A stretch of DNA of 64,000 nucleotides from Amorphophallus konjac (lineage: Eukaryota > Streptophyta > Magnoliopsida > Alismatales > Araceae), in assembly GCA_022559845.1 (NCBI GenBank), contig CM040128.1, forward strand, positions 272,310,698-272,374,697, read 5' to 3'. Below are positions 46,997-60,100 of the stretch, one piece after another; position 1 is the stretch's first letter, and each line of letters begins with the position of its first letter. The notes beneath the pieces are model-generated. The model was given only the letters and a program-made list of their open reading frames with translations, had not been told where the DNA came from and searched no databases. Made by a program: the position numbers and the translations under genes.

Positions 46997-47282
46997 GAAC
47001 GCGCTATACTCCAGTAGCGCGTTCTTGATAGTCGCGCTGCCCCGACCGAGCGCGTTCATCAGAGAAGATGAACAGTTTGGCGGTTCCTATCGCGCTATAG
47101 GGCTATGGCGCGTTCTGGACTGTCGCGCTATGGAAACATAGCGCGACCTGGCTTGTCGCGCTATAGGTTCCTAGCGCGATCTGCGTTGTCGCACTAGGGA
47201 TACCTAGCGCGATATTCCTTGTCGCGCTAGGGTTCCCTAGCGCGTTCCGGCTTGTCGCGCTAGGTGATCCTAGCGCGATCTT
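46997..47282 (+). repeat. Hairpin array 3 (tcgcgctagg/cctagcgcga type)
   Basis: About seven dyads at roughly 34-36 bp spacing. Examples: GAACGCGCTA/TAGCGCGTTC (from 46997), TCGCGCTATG-GAAA-CATAGCGCGA (47123-47146), CGCGCTAGGG-TT-CCCTAGCGCG (47223-47244) and TCGCGCTAGG-TGAT-CCTAGCGCGA (about 47254-47278). Stem positions 9-10 change from TG/CA to GG/CC with pairing kept. Spacers share 'ttg' and 'tct' pieces. Confidence 0.88.
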
Positions 47283-49703
47283 ACCTGTTGTCTTGTGCTC
47301 CCCTTGGGCCGTGTGTGTCTCGGACACCCCGTGGACTTCCTTGACCGTGTCTTTGGGTGTCCAGAGGGTTGGGTTACCTCGATTAACGTTCCCATCGGTT
47401 TAAGGGTCCGTGAGACCTTCTGGTGTTCCGATTGTGTTGTGTTGGTCCCCGGTCGACCCGGTTGTGACCCAGTGGTCGATCTTTGGCCTTGTGAGTGTCC
47501 CGGGTACCCCGTGGGTTCTGTGTCCGCGTTTCTGGGGTGTCGGGAGGGACCGTGTTTCCTCGATTAGCGTGCCCGTAGGTGTGGTGGGTCCGGGTGACCC
47601 CACGTGTTCCGGGCTCTTGTGTTACGCTTGATCGAGTCACCGTGTGTCGGTGTGTGTGCGGTGGGGTCTCCCCCGCATATCGTGGGTTCCTTTGGAAGGC
47701 GATTCCCGTGTGGGCCATGTGTTTGGCCTTGGACTGTGAGTCCAGTTGTCCGGCCTGGGGCTGGAGGTTTCCCGCTTGCTTCAAGATGGGAAATCGTCGT
47801 GGCGGCTTGTGTGCTACCTTGAGAATCGTGCTTCTGTGTTTTCCATGTGGCCCGTGTGAGTGGCCTTTGTCCCTTGCGTTCCCTTCCCAAGGGAATGGTC
47901 TTGGCAACTCGTGTGTTGTCTCGGTATTCGTGATATCGTGATTTTGGACCTAGAGATTGGGCTAGATCGACGGCCTTGTGCTGTTGCGTGCAACGGTCTT
48001 GACCCCGAGTCTTGTGACTCAAGGACCGTTGGCTGTAGTGTGTCTAGAGGACTGTCCAGAGTCCAGTGGCTTAGCGCCACTTGAGTTTTCTCGACTCTAG
48101 TGCACGGTGCGTGCGTGGCCGTGGACTGCGAGTCATGTTTCTCCTCCGACTGTGGTCACCGTGCGACGGGGCCGGTACGTGGGGTGGTCCCCGTACGTCG
48201 TCGGATTCGGACGTTATTTTCCGTTGAGTTGAGAGTCTACTCCTTCAGTGACCCTCCACTAGTCGTAGCCCACCAGTACGAGGTGCTGGTCTCACCTGGG
48301 AGTGGTGTACGGGCACCCACCTTTCGAGACGGTTTGTGGACCGGTTACCGTAGGCCCCTCGTCGGTAGCCAGAGTCCGGCTACGGGGGAAAACCGGTCAG
48401 AGGACCAGACCTAGTGACGCAAGGTCTGTGTGTGCACACGTGGTTGGGGGCGGTTGGACCCACGTCGACGGGCGTGACCCCAGCTAGTTACTTGTTTGTG
48501 GTTACTTGTACGGTGTTCGCGCCTCGGGTAGGACCTACCACGCCAGGCAGTTCACCTGCGGTGCGGTGTAAGACGTCAGGGGACGCTACCAGCTGTGCTT
48601 CTAGTGGGTGGTACTCCTGTCGAGTACGGAGTGACAGACTGTCAGTCTCTGTATCTTTGACCTTCGGGTTTTTGGTCGTGTTGACCGGTGAGTTCTGTTG
48701 TTTCATCTTGGCGCGTGTGTCGGTTCTTGCGCCGTGAGATTAGTGCTAGTGGCTTTACCGAGGTTGGGTCTTGTTGTGCGGTACCCGCGATCGGATGGTC
48801 GGGGTTGCACCTTGGACAGCGTGTCCAGGTCGGCTGTGTCCGGGGGACAGGCCTCTACGGCGTGGTTGCCGTGTGTTCTTACTTCGGTAGGTGGTACTAG
48901 CGTGGTTCGGTAGCTTCGACTGCGTGGTCGAGGTCTGCCTTCTGGCAGTAGGAGTAGCTGTAGTGCCGAGTTTTGACCGGCCACCGGTTCGCTGTTCCTG
49001 CTGTAGTCGTAGCTCTCCTTTCCGCTACCGCCGTTGTTTCCGGTTGGGGTTCCGCGGGATCCCTGCTGAGTCTCTATTTTGGAGACTCATTCCCTGCTTT
49101 TCAGGTGTGGCGGTTCTTCCTAGCGGTTCGAGGGTGCAGAGCGAAGGTTCTCAGTTGCCAGCTTGCCGGGCCGAGTGTTCACTTGGCATGTGGTACGTTT
49201 TATTGCTTTAGACTGTACTTTCTGTGGGACTGGACTCTGTTGTAGCTGTGGTTGTTCTTTCTTTCAGCTTGTTGTTGTTGGTTGTCCTGCTTTATTTCCT
49301 ATTTCTTTGTGCCTCCACACTCCTTTTAGCCCTTCCGAGCCCTCCCGGCTCGTGGGCGGCAGTGCGAGTCTCGGGTTATCGGGTCTTCCCGGTAATCGGA
49401 TTCTCGGGTCGTTACAGTGGGCTTCTCCTTCAGCCAGCAACCGCAGCACCTGTAAGAAGAAAGGAAAACAAAACCAAAGAGAAGACCAAAAAGAAAAAAA
49501 ACGAAGAAGAAAGAATAGAAGAAGAAGAAGGGGAGTTCGAAGGGGGAGAGTCCAACCGATTAACAGAGACAATGTCTCTATTAAATAGGTTGAAGAAGAG
49601 ATAAGAACGGCAAGAGCCCTACGGAGGCAAGACTCCAGTCCCCAATCAGGTGTCTAACGAAGCAAGGACTCTCTGGGGAAAGGGCTGCGAAGACAGAAGA
49701 TTA

Positions 49704-50133
49704 AACACGCCCTGGGTCAGGGCGTCAATTCAAGAATTGACGACCTACCATAGGGCGTTAATTCAAAACACGACATGGCCAAGGGCGTCAACTCCCAGAT
49801 CAATTTTGGAAATAAATATTTCTTTTATTTGGAAACTCTGAAACACGCCTCCGGGAGAGGCGTTAATTAAAACACGCCCCTAAGAAGGGCGTTAATTAAC
49901 ATTTTTCAAACATTTATTCTTTTTCGAAAATTGGATAATGCCAGGAATTGACGCCCTTTCCAGAGGTCGTCACTTCTTTAAAAGGCGCCCTAGGTCCGGT
50001 CGTGAATCAAAACGCGCCCTTGATCAAGGCGTGAATTTATAAAATAGGTAAAATGGGGAGAAATAGATAAAATGGGGAGACACGCCCTGGATCAGGCCGC
50101 TTTTTAAAAACACGCCCCTCTCCAGGGCGTTAA
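49704..50133 (+). repeat. Hairpin array 4, copy in LTR A (acgccc...gggcgttaatt)
   Basis: About ten units of the form AACACGCCC-loop-GGGCGTTAATT. Examples are ACGCCCTG-GGT-CAGGGCGT, ACGCCTC-CGGGA-GAGGCGT (about 49855) and ACGCCC-CTAAGAA-GGGCGT. Repeated with minor changes in LTRs B and C. Confidence 0.88.
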
Positions 50134-50273
50134 TTTTAAAAAAAAGGGGAAAAGGGGAGAAAATCCATGAAAAATGGAAAAAACACTCAAATAAACTAAT
50201 TTGAGAGTCAAATGGGGCATTACAAGGCAATATGAGAAATACTCAAAGTAATGTCAATTTTGGCGTGTCTACA

Positions 50274-52966
50274 GCTGCCCCGCCTTGGCGTCTGCTTCGC
50301 AAGGGAGCGTAGCAAACTGAAAAGTAGATGCTAAGGTGTGATGAGACACGCAATCAACATCACGTGATGAGAATCAAATCAAAAGCTCGAGATGAAGCAA
50401 TCTCGGGAAATTCAATGAAATCAACGATGTTTGGATAAAATGGGGAGTGTGCACGCGGTGCACGAAGGAGATAAAATAAATGATCAACTTCCAGCGCGGT
50501 GGAAGTACCCCAGGTCACAAACCTGTAAGTTTCACCATTGGGGAGCGGTTACCAGCCAATGTGGACGTGCTGCAGCCAAGGTGGATCAAAGGGAAATGAT
50601 TAAAAAAATAAGATGATAAAAATCTAAATAAGGAGCTTTCGAGAAAAGACCCAAAACAGCGATAAAACGAACTGAGGATCCAATTCGACAATGAAAATCT
50701 CATATTGAGAAAGATCAAGATCAATTCAACTCTCAACATCAGCTTATCAGAATGATTTTTCAACAGTTGATTCAAATTCCTACATGAATGCATGCTGGGC
50801 TAAAGGGAAAATAACAAATGAAAATATAATATAATCAAGGATAATATTGTTAAACTGCCCAGACTGGGTCAAGAAACCAATTCTACGAGCTGATACTAAG
50901 CCGAAGCTCGTTTATCCACGCACCAACTCGTAAAAAGGGAACCATCGTCCCCAGTCTTGGACGGCTCAACGGCCTATCCGTGTGACTGAGATGCCTCTGG
51001 AATCGTCATCGTTTTTGATGAAGGGGAACTCAAATTCAGATTTACCAAAGCCACAAGGTCCTTGATATAATCTAATAGGGTATGTATCATATAGTAAAAA
51101 TGCATACAGGGAGATGGCGATAGCAATGAGCAATGAGCATGGGGGAACTGGGAGATGAGCTGCAAGCACCGTGGGACCAAGAGCCTCTTCCTGCGCTCAA
51201 AAATTCATTAGCCAAGATATAACAAGCAATGAATAAGGCATTTAATCATAGCATGCATAGCATGAATCAAAGCAACCAATCATAGCATATATCATGAACA
51301 GCATAAGTCAAATCATGGCATAGCAAAGCATCATTATTTGTTGTTTGTCATGAGGATGACAATCTGGCTAATCAAGTTTTGGAGTTAAATAATCAGGATC
51401 TGATAATGCCCATCGGCGGAGTAATCAGATGAAACGAGCAGGAGTTGATTGAAAGATTTGGAGATGAATAATCATGAGATATGATAATCAGAATGATATA
51501 GGGAGATGATGCCCATGGGTGGCATGTCATGAGAATATTGGGAAGAATCAATAGATTGATAGCAATAAGTAGAGAGAGGACCCATCCCGTGCTTTTGGTC
51601 TCTACAAAGCTGTTCCTGCAAAACACCATCAGAAAATACAATGCAATTTTTTTGGATTTTGAAATATGCAAATTTTTTATGAGTTTTGGAAAAGATATTC
51701 AAATTTTTATGAGTTTTGAAATATGCAAATTTTTATGAGTTTTGAAAATATTTAATTTTTATGGAGATTTTTGGAAAATATTTTGCATTTTTGTTGGGAT
51801 TTTGATCGGGAGATATTCAATTTTTTTTTTTTTAGATTTTGGCTTAGACATTGTTAATGCAGCATCAAAGGGTTGTTTTGATCCACTGGCTAGGGGTCCT
51901 TGTTCCTTCCCTTTTCGCTAAAACTGCCCAAAGCTGGACGTGCATTGAAAGCGGCATCCTATAACCGACCGTCTTTGATCAACGGTGCCCCTACCAAGGC
52001 CATACCCGAGAAACATTCGGTCTTAGAGGGAAAAGAGAAGAACAATTGTGACAAGCTTTGTGCAGGATGGGAGATATCGGGACTTGAATTCCTTCCAAGG
52101 TGTTCCCTTCAAAGAGGTAGTCTGTTGTGTCGGGGCTTTGTGCCTTTAATTTTTAGACCCTTGACATGCATACGACTAGGGTTTTCCCTGCGGAGACTTT
52201 GCCACTCTTGTCATGCCATAATTCACAATTTTGCTTTTATCAAAATTTTGACTTGATTTTCATAATAGCCCTTTTGGCGAGATGTATATCATGAAACTCA
52301 TACGAAAACTCAAATTAATTTTGGGTCAAGACTGCCCCTATTTGAGACTCCTCTCGTATTGGGGATTACCTAGGTTGGTCATCTCATCCGTCAACCTCTT
52401 GCCCCTGCATGTGGCCGAGTGAAGGAGAGAAAAAGACTTTCAGATATACTCATGGCATGGCCAAGGTAGCAACGGTGTTTTACCAAAGGAGCCAGCTAAG
52501 GACGCCGTGAAGTGTGTGGAATGCCCAGCTAAGGGTTGCTCTTAACAAGCGGGGAGAGAATATTGAATTCCCAGTGCTGGGTTCTTTATCAACCAAAGTG
52601 CTGCAAAGCAAGTCTAAAGACTCTTTTTTCGAAATGATTCAATTAAAAGCCTAAGATAAAGGTTTAAAACACCATTCTTAATCTTGTTAAGAAGCACTTC
52701 CTTTTGAGAATCATGCGTGAAGAAATGGGGAGATGATATTATGAAAATACTTACTTACGCCAACATGTTACCTTGCAACCTTTGTAGAAGCAGCTGCTGC
52801 TGGAGGTGATCATCGTGGGATTTGTCCTCTTTAGCAGAAAAAAGACTGGAAGCAAAGGATTGGAAGTGGCTTATCAAGATGGAGCGGTGCCCAGACCAGA
52901 CTCAGACGAATAAGGAGAAAAAGGAAAAGAGACAAGGGCAATGTAGAGATGATGTGATCGCCAATT
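50274..52966 (-). other. Truncated second internal region of the composite element
   Basis: 50274-52939 is nearly identical to 54423-57086, the 3' untranslated part of the complete internal region. It then lacks the ORF and most of the 5' part. At 52940-52963 it has 24 bp from inside the LTR (as at 53032-53055), followed by the stub 'attt' that normally sits between primer site and LTR. Short ORFs in it and in its twin are not conserved as proteins and look fortuitous. Confidence 0.85.
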
Positions 52967-54422
52967 TGTAGATTCCTAAGAAATCCACTTAATGAATAAT
53001 AAGCAATAAAATAAAACTAGCACGAGGCGCTAATGTAGAGATGATGTGATCGCCAGAGACGCGAGGGTCTCAAAGAGGAGACAACATGGGGAGATGACAG
53101 CAAAATACCTCAAATATGCGGGGATATGAGTACTCATTTTCTCTTCAAGATCGGCCGGCCGACGAAGAGAGTCTTCAATCAATTACCCTTGTAAGAAAGA
53201 CAACAACACCAATAAAATATGGATTAAAAACATGGTGTGTAGTATCAAATTCATAATAGATGAACATGAAAATTGTAAAAGAACACACCTTAAGGGGGTT
53301 GCCCTTAAACCCCTATGCAAAGGGTGTGGGAGATGAATGATATGATGAATATAAATAAAATAAAGGGGAAAGAGTGCAAGTGTGCACTAAAGGAGATACT
53401 CAACGTAGTTGAGTTTGAAAAATAATAAGAATGATGATGCATGCATGAACTATTGATGATGATAAGGCAAAAGGGAAAATAAAAAGAAAAAGAAAGAAGA
53501 AGGGGCCTGTGCTTCGGCTTGAATATTCAAGGGGGGGAAGCTCTGCAGGATGAAGCTTGAGCGTGGGCTTCTCCTTCAGCCAGCAACCGCAGCACCTGTA
53601 AGAAGAAAGGAAAACAAAACCAAAGAGAAGACCAAAAAAAAAAAACGAAGAAGAAAGAATAGAAGAAGAAGAAGGGGAGTTCGAAGGGGGAGAGTCCAAC
53701 CGATTAACAGAGACAATGTCTCTATTAAATAGGTTGAAGAAGAGATAAGAACGGCAAGAGCCCTACGGAGGCAAGACTCCAGTCCCCAATCAAGGAAGGT
53801 GTCTAACGAAGCAAGGACTCTCTGGGGAAAGGGCTGCGAAGACAGAAGATTAAACACGCCCTGGATCAGGGCGTCAATTCAAGAATTGACGACCTACCAT
53901 AGGGCGTTAATTCAAAACACGACATGGCCAAGGGCGTCAACTCCCAGATCAATTTTGGAAATAAATATTTCTTTTATTTGGAAACTCTGAAACACGCCTC
54001 CGGGAGAGGCGTTAATTAAAACACGCCCCCAAGAAGGGCGTTAATTAACATTTTTTAAACATTTATTCTTTTTCAAAAATTAGATAATGCTAGGAATTGA
54101 CGCCCTTTCCAGAGGTCGTCACTTCTTTAAAAGGCGCCCTAGGTCCGGTCGTGAATCAAAACGCGCCCTTGATCAAGGCGTGAATTTATAAAATAGGTAA
54201 AATGGGGAGAAATAGATAAAATGGGGAGACACGCCCTGGATCAGGCCGCTTTTTAAAAACACGCCCCTCTCCAGGGCGTTAATTTTAAATAAAAGGGGAA
54301 AAGGGGAGAAAATCCATGAAAAATGGAAAAAACACTCAAATAAGCTAATTTGAGGGTCAAATGGGGCATTACAAGGCAATATGAGAAATACTCAAAGTAA
54401 TGTCAATTTTGGCGTGTCTACA
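52967..54422 (-). repeat. LTR B of the composite element
   Basis: 1456 bp, TGTAGATTCC...GTGTCTACA on the plus strand. It contains hairpin array 4 at 53853-54285. It shows the empty site for the solo LTR ('gagcgtgggcttctcc', about 53560). Confidence 0.92.
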
Positions 54423-54440
54423 GCTGCCCCGTCTTGGCGT
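54423..54440 (-). other. Polypurine tract of the composite element
   Basis: On the minus strand CCAAGGCGGGGCAGC lies directly before the LTR start TGTAGACACG. The same occurs at 50274-50291. Its purine richness is moderate, as in Tat-type elements. Confidence 0.6.
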
Positions 54441-57151
54441 CTGCTTCGCAAGGGAGCGTAGCAAACTGAAAAGTAGATGCCAAGGTGTGATGAGACACGC
54501 AATCAACATCACGTGATGAGAATCAAATCAAAAGCTCGAGATGAAGCAATCTCGGGAAATTCAATGAAATCAACGATGTTTGGATAAAACGGGGAGTGTG
54601 CACGCGGTGCACGAAGGAGATAAAATAAATGATCAACTTCCAGCGCGGTGGAAGTACCCCAGGTCACAAACCTGTAAGTTTCACCATTGGGGAGCGGTTA
54701 CCAGTCAATGTGGACGTGCTGCAGCCAAGGTGGATCAAAGGGAAATGATTAAAAAAATAAGATGATAAAAATCCAAACAAGGAGCTTTCGAGAAAAGACC
54801 CAAAACAGCGATAAAACGAACTGAGGATCCAATTCGACAATGAAAATCTCATATTGAGAAAGATTAAGATCAATTCAACTCTCAACATCAGCTTATCAGA
54901 ATGATTTTTCAACAGTTGATTCAAATTCCTACATGAATGCATGCTGGGCTAAAGGAAAATAACAAATGAAAATATAATATAATCAAGGATAATATTGTTA
55001 AACTGCCCAGACTGGGTCAAGAAACCAATTCTACGAGCTGATACTAAGCCGAAGCTCGTTTATCTACGCACCAACTCGTAAAAAGGGAACCATCGTCCCT
55101 AGTCTTGGACGGCTCAACGGCCTATCCGTGTGACTGAGATGCCTCTGGAATCGTCATCGTTTTTGATGAAGGGGAACTCAAATTCCAGATTTACCAAAGC
55201 CACAAGGTCCTTGATATAATCTAATAGGGTATGTATCATATAGTAAAAATGCATACAGGGAGATGGCGATAGCAATGAGCAATGAGCATGGGGGAACTGG
55301 GAGATGAGCTGCAAGCACCGTGGGACCAAGAGCCTCTTTCTGCGCTCAAAAATTCATTAGCCAAGATATAACAAGCAATGAATAAGACATTTAATCATAG
55401 CATGCATAGCATGAATCAAAGCAACCAATCATAGCATATATCATGAACAGCATAAGTCAAATCATGGCATAGCAAAGCATCATTATTTGTTGTTTGTCAT
55501 GAGGATGACAATCTGGCTAATCAAGTTTTGGAGTTAAATAATCAGGATCTGATAATGCCCATCGGCGGAGTAATCAGATGAAACGAGCAGGAGTTGATTG
55601 AAAGATTTGGAGATGAATAATCATGAGATATGATAATCAGAATGATATAGGGAGATGATGCCCCTGGGTGGCATGTCATGAGAATATTGGGAAGAATCAA
55701 TAGATTGATAGTAATAAGTAGAGAGAGGACCCATCCTGTGCTTTTGGTCTCTACAAAGCTGTTCATGCAAAACACCATCAGAAAATACAATGCAATTTTT
55801 TTGGTTTTTGGAAATATGCAAATTTTTTATGAGTTTTGGAAAAGATATTCAAATTTTTATGAGTTTTGGAATATGCAAATTTTTATGAGTTTTGAAAATA
55901 TTTAAATTTTTATGGAGATTTTTGGAAAATATTTTGCATTTTTGTTGGGATTTTGATCGGGAGATATTCAATTTTTTTTTTTGATTTTGGCTTAGACATT
56001 GTTAATGCAGCATCAAAGGGTTGTTTTGATCCACTGGCTAGGGTCCTTGTTCCTTCCCTTTTCGCTAAAACTGCCCAAAGCTGGACGTGCATTGAAAGCG
56101 GCATCCTATAACCGACCGTCTTTGATTAACGGTGCCCCTACCAAGGCCATACCCGAGAAACATTCGGTCTTAGAGGGAAAAGAGAAGAACAATTGTGACA
56201 AGCTTTGTGCAGGATGGGAGATATCGGGACTTGAATTCCTTCCAAGATATTCCCTTCAAAGAGGTAGTCTGTTGTGCCGGGGCTTTGTGCCTTTAATTTT
56301 TAGACCCTTGACATGCATACGACCAGGGTTTTCCCTGCGGAGACTTTGCCACTCTTGTCATGTCATAATTCACAATTTTGCTTTTATCAAAATTTTGACT
56401 TGATTTTCATAATAGCCCTTTTGGCGAGATGTATATCATGAAACTCATATGAAAACTCAAATTAATTTTGGGTCAAGACTGCCCCTATTTGAGACTCCTC
56501 TCGTATTGGGGATTACCTAGGTTGGTCATCTCATCCGTCAACCTCTTGCCCCTGCATGTGGCCGAGTGAAGGAGAGAAAAAGACTTTCAGATATACTCGT
56601 GGCATGGCCAAGGTAGCAACGGTGTTTTACCAAAGGAGCCAGCTAAGGACGCCGTGAAGTGTGTGGAATGCCCAGCTAAGGGTTGCTCTTAACAAGCGGG
56701 GAGAGAATATTGAATTCTCAGTGCTGGGTTCTTTATCAACCAAAGTGCTACAAAGCAAGTCTAAAGACTCTTTTTTCGAAATGATTCAATTAAAAGCCTA
56801 AGATAAAGGTTTAAAACACCATTCTTAATCTTGTTAAGAAGCACTTCCTTTTGAGAATCATGCGTGAAGAAATGGGGAGATGATATTATGAAAATACTTA
56901 CTTACGCCAACATGTTACCTTGCAACCTTTGTAGAAGCAGCTGCTGCTGGAGGTGATCATCGTGGGATTTGTCCTCTTTAGCAGAAAAAAGACTGGAAGC
57001 AAAGGATTGGAAGTGGCTTATCAAGATGGAGCGGTGCCCAGACCAGACTCAGACGAATAAGGAGAAAAAGGAAAAGAGACAAGGGCTAGAACTCCCTTAT
57101 TAAGGCACGAGACCCTGATTACAAGGAACAGTTTACAAAAGAAGCGGAAAA
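54441..57151 (-). other. 3' untranslated part of the internal region
   Basis: Non-coding 2.7 kb between the ORF end and LTR B, nearly identical to 50291-52939. Includes repeats of 'atgagttttgaaatatgcaaattttt' (55805-55935) and T-rich tracts. No gene is seen. Confidence 0.7.
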
Positions 57152-60100
57152 TTAGGAGGTGGAGTGAGGACTAAAGCCTCTAAAACAATGAGAGAAAGGG
57201 CAAATGCCCAAGGAAGTGGATGTAGAAGAAGTTGGGTCGGACCCAGGATCGGGAGGAATCAGATGAAGGAATTGGTAGATAGAAAGGGGCGGATCCGGAG
57301 GCAGAGGAGAATCATGGGAAGACCCATCCGGAGGCTCCGGTGGTATAATAAAGGAAGGGACGCGATGCCCTGGAAAGAAATATGGAAAAAGATGATGAAA
57401 AAGGAAGAAGAAGATGAAAGATGTGATGTTTTGGAGGATTAGAAAGATGAATCGGAGGAAAGACGGGGGGTCCGGAGGTTCCGGAGGAATACGGTGGGAA
57501 GAGACGCGATACCCTAAGCAAGAGGAAAGAAAATCCGGAGGTTCGGGAGGAATCAGATTAGGAAGGGAATGAGAATCCGGAGGTTCCGGAGGAATCAGAA
57601 GAGAAGGGGCGCGATGCCCAAGGGAAAGATATGAAGAATCCGGAAGGATATGGTGAAAAGGGGCGCGATGCCCTGGGAGAAAGTCTGGAGGTTCCGGAGG
57701 AATAAGGTGGAAAAGGGCGCGATGCCCGGGGGAGAGGTAAAGAAAATCGGAGGGAGAACCCGGAGGTTCCGGAGGAATAAAATCAGGAAGGGAATGAGAA
57801 TCCGGAGGTTCCGGTGGAATAAGAGAATGGAAAGGGGCGTCGTGCCCGAGGAAAAGGTCCGGAGGAATAGAAAGAATAAAGTGGAAAGGGGCGCTGTGCC
57901 CTGGGAAAAAGTGGAGAAAATCAAGTGGAGAATCCGGAGGTTCCGGAGGAATGAGATGGAAAAGGGCGTCATGCCCGAGGGATAAAGAGAGGGGTGAAAG
58001 ATCCGGAGGTTCCGGAGGAATGAGATGGAAAGGGGCGCGATGCCCGAGGGAAAGATATGAAAAATCCGGAGGTTCCGGAGGAATGGAATCAAAAAGGGCG
58101 GCATGCCCTAGAAGGAGGGATGAAATACCTGGAGGTTCCAGGGGAATAGCAGGAAAAGGGACACGATGCCCTGGGAAGAGTGGATAAGAGAAGGATGAAG
58201 GTGAATAAGATGGGGAATGCGGAGGATCCGGAGGTTCCGGAAGAAGAAGAAGATACGGGTTTGGAAACCCGGGAAGCTGGATGTGCGAACGTATGCAAAT
58301 GGAGTGCAATGGATGCGATGAATGCAATGAATGCGTGAATGCAAGGAGATGCAAAGAAGATGAATAATGTGAAGGGTGAGAGGATGAGATCTTCCTTTTT
58401 ACCCTTAGAGTGGCCCATGAAGAAAAGGTGATAGAAATAGATGAATAGAAGGTGGAGCAAATAAGGGACGGCCCCTTAGCATCAAGGTAACTGCCCCTCC
58501 ACGGCAGTGAACATGTACGGCCAATTGGCCCAATAAAAGAAGCTTCAATAGTAAAAGACAACTCCCTTGGAAAGCAAAGATCAATAATGTGGGGGAGTTG
58601 TAGAGTTGGAACGGGAAGCATTGAGTTGCCCATTGAATGTGGTGTATATGGAGTGTTAAGCAAATAGGGCAACTGCCCCTTGTATGGAATAATGAATTCT
58701 GGATTGGAAAGTTTGAACAAGGGGTGCTCTGCCCGGCCCTCAAACGGCGTCAACGCTTGGCATTCTCTGAGCAATGGCGGCGACTTGGCCTCTTTAATCG
58801 TGCTCGGCACAATAACCCGGATTGGCATCCGAAAAATGAATTCTTGGATCTTGAATGGCGCAGTCGTGGCCGAAGTCTTCTTGCCCGGCTTTTGATCGTC
58901 CTCGGCACGAGTACTTGTAGCAGCGCTCCCCTTCTGAGTAGTAAAGGGAGGTGAGGCGGAGGCGGAAGGCTCCGTGGATGATGGAGGTATAACGGGAGGT
59001 GTTGGCAAATGAGTGAGTGGAGGCGGAGGTTCAAACACGTCGAGCTTCTCCCTTTGCTCGGAAGCAGTCGGGGTTGGCTCGAGTGCAAAAAGGGGTGGAT
59101 CCTGCTCAGGATTAGCCATGGGTAAAGGCGAAAGGCTATGTGGTGGAGGTATAGGCAAAATGGGTTTTGGGGTTAAAGGGATAATGAAGGGTAATGGCAG
59201 GCTAATTGGGGAAGTGGAGGCCGAGGTGGAGGCTAATGGCATAATGGGGGGAGGTGTAATTGGTGGAGGTTTGGCAATTGATGGAGGTTTATTGCGGAGA
59301 AAGCGCCTAACGGGGCGAGCGGTGTTAGGAGTGGGGGGGGACTCAAGATGCGCCGGCGCGGGTGATTGGAGTATCGATCCATCGTCGTAGCACCAAGAGG
59401 TCTCGGGAATAAGGGTTGGATTAGGGACGGTGGCTTCGTCCTGAGCAGGGGGTTCGTCGAATGAAAGTGGAGGGAGCGGGAAATGAAGGAAACTCGGAAG
59501 GGGTGCCTGCATAGCTTCATCATCATATACCGGCTCAGATTCTTCGAATGCCGGCTCTTGCTCACTTGAACCGCCGAAGTCATAATCATCTCTCCTATCT
59601 TTCCATTCATTCTCCATCTTCGTAATATCATCCAAGAAAGCATGAAGAGGATTGACCGGAGTAGGAGGAGCCGTGACTCTCTTTAATTGTTCCTCCATCA
59701 AAGTGATTTTATCGAGAAGAGACTGTTGGAGGGGTGTAACTTGAGCAACCGAGGGTTGGCAGGGCCTTGAAGGAGGGGTGGCATAAAAAGGCCGTGGAGG
59801 GGAGTTAATGGGATGACCCGCAGAAGAACCCGGATGGGCCGGATTGCAAGGAACAAATGGGCCTTGGGGCCGTGTTGGAGGAATAGAAGGAGGCGGGTGT
59901 TGGGCCACCCGAGTAGAATGAATAGGGGAGGTAACTGGGGAATGGGCCACCCGAGTATGATTGGAAGGAGGTGGGTGATGGGCCACCCGAATAGAATTGG
60001 AAGGAGGTGGGTGATGGGCCACCCGAATAGAATTGGAAGGAGGAGGTGATGAAGGAGATGCACCCTCAACATCGGCCTTAAGGGCTTGGATCTGTTGAGG

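Larger units (their letters stand above)
46106..49416 (+). mobile_element. Tekay-like solo LTR, 3311 bp, inside LTR A
   Basis: Perfect 5 bp duplication GTGGG (46101-46105 and 49417-49421). LTRs B and C show the uninterrupted site. Ends are TGTAA...TTACA, with the opening TGTAATGTCCCGGG typical of Tekay/Del chromovirus LTRs, which are characteristically 3 kb or longer. TATA box at 46446, then a CT-rich leader and 'ctctccggcggccgac'. A hairpin array occupies 46997-47282. Later sequence (48240-48480, e.g. 'gaccctccactagtcgtag', 'gcacacgtggttggggg') parallels the outer LTR at 63760-64000. Open frames on both strands of this GC-rich LTR are not genes. Confidence 0.92.
45505..50273 (-). repeat. LTR A of the composite element (split by a solo LTR)
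   Basis: Pieces 45505-46105 and 49422-50273 plus the GTGGG duplication together give about 1453 bp. They are nearly identical to LTR B and LTR C over their whole length. Confidence 0.9.

Noticed and set aside
47383..48022. Long ORFs in the 3.3 kb Tekay-like LTR (for example 174 and 152 codons, minus strand)
   Set aside because: LTR sequence. The GC-rich composition and few stops explain them, with no protein motif.
49704..50133. Regular short repeats with spacers, superficially CRISPR-like
   Set aside because: Units are imperfect hairpins of varying length in a plant LTR, present in every LTR copy. No cas genes, and the genome is eukaryotic.
50431..50793. Small ORFs conserved between 50.4-52.3 kb and 54.6-56.4 kb
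   Set aside because: They are duplicated because the whole retroelement UTR is duplicated. No independent coding evidence.
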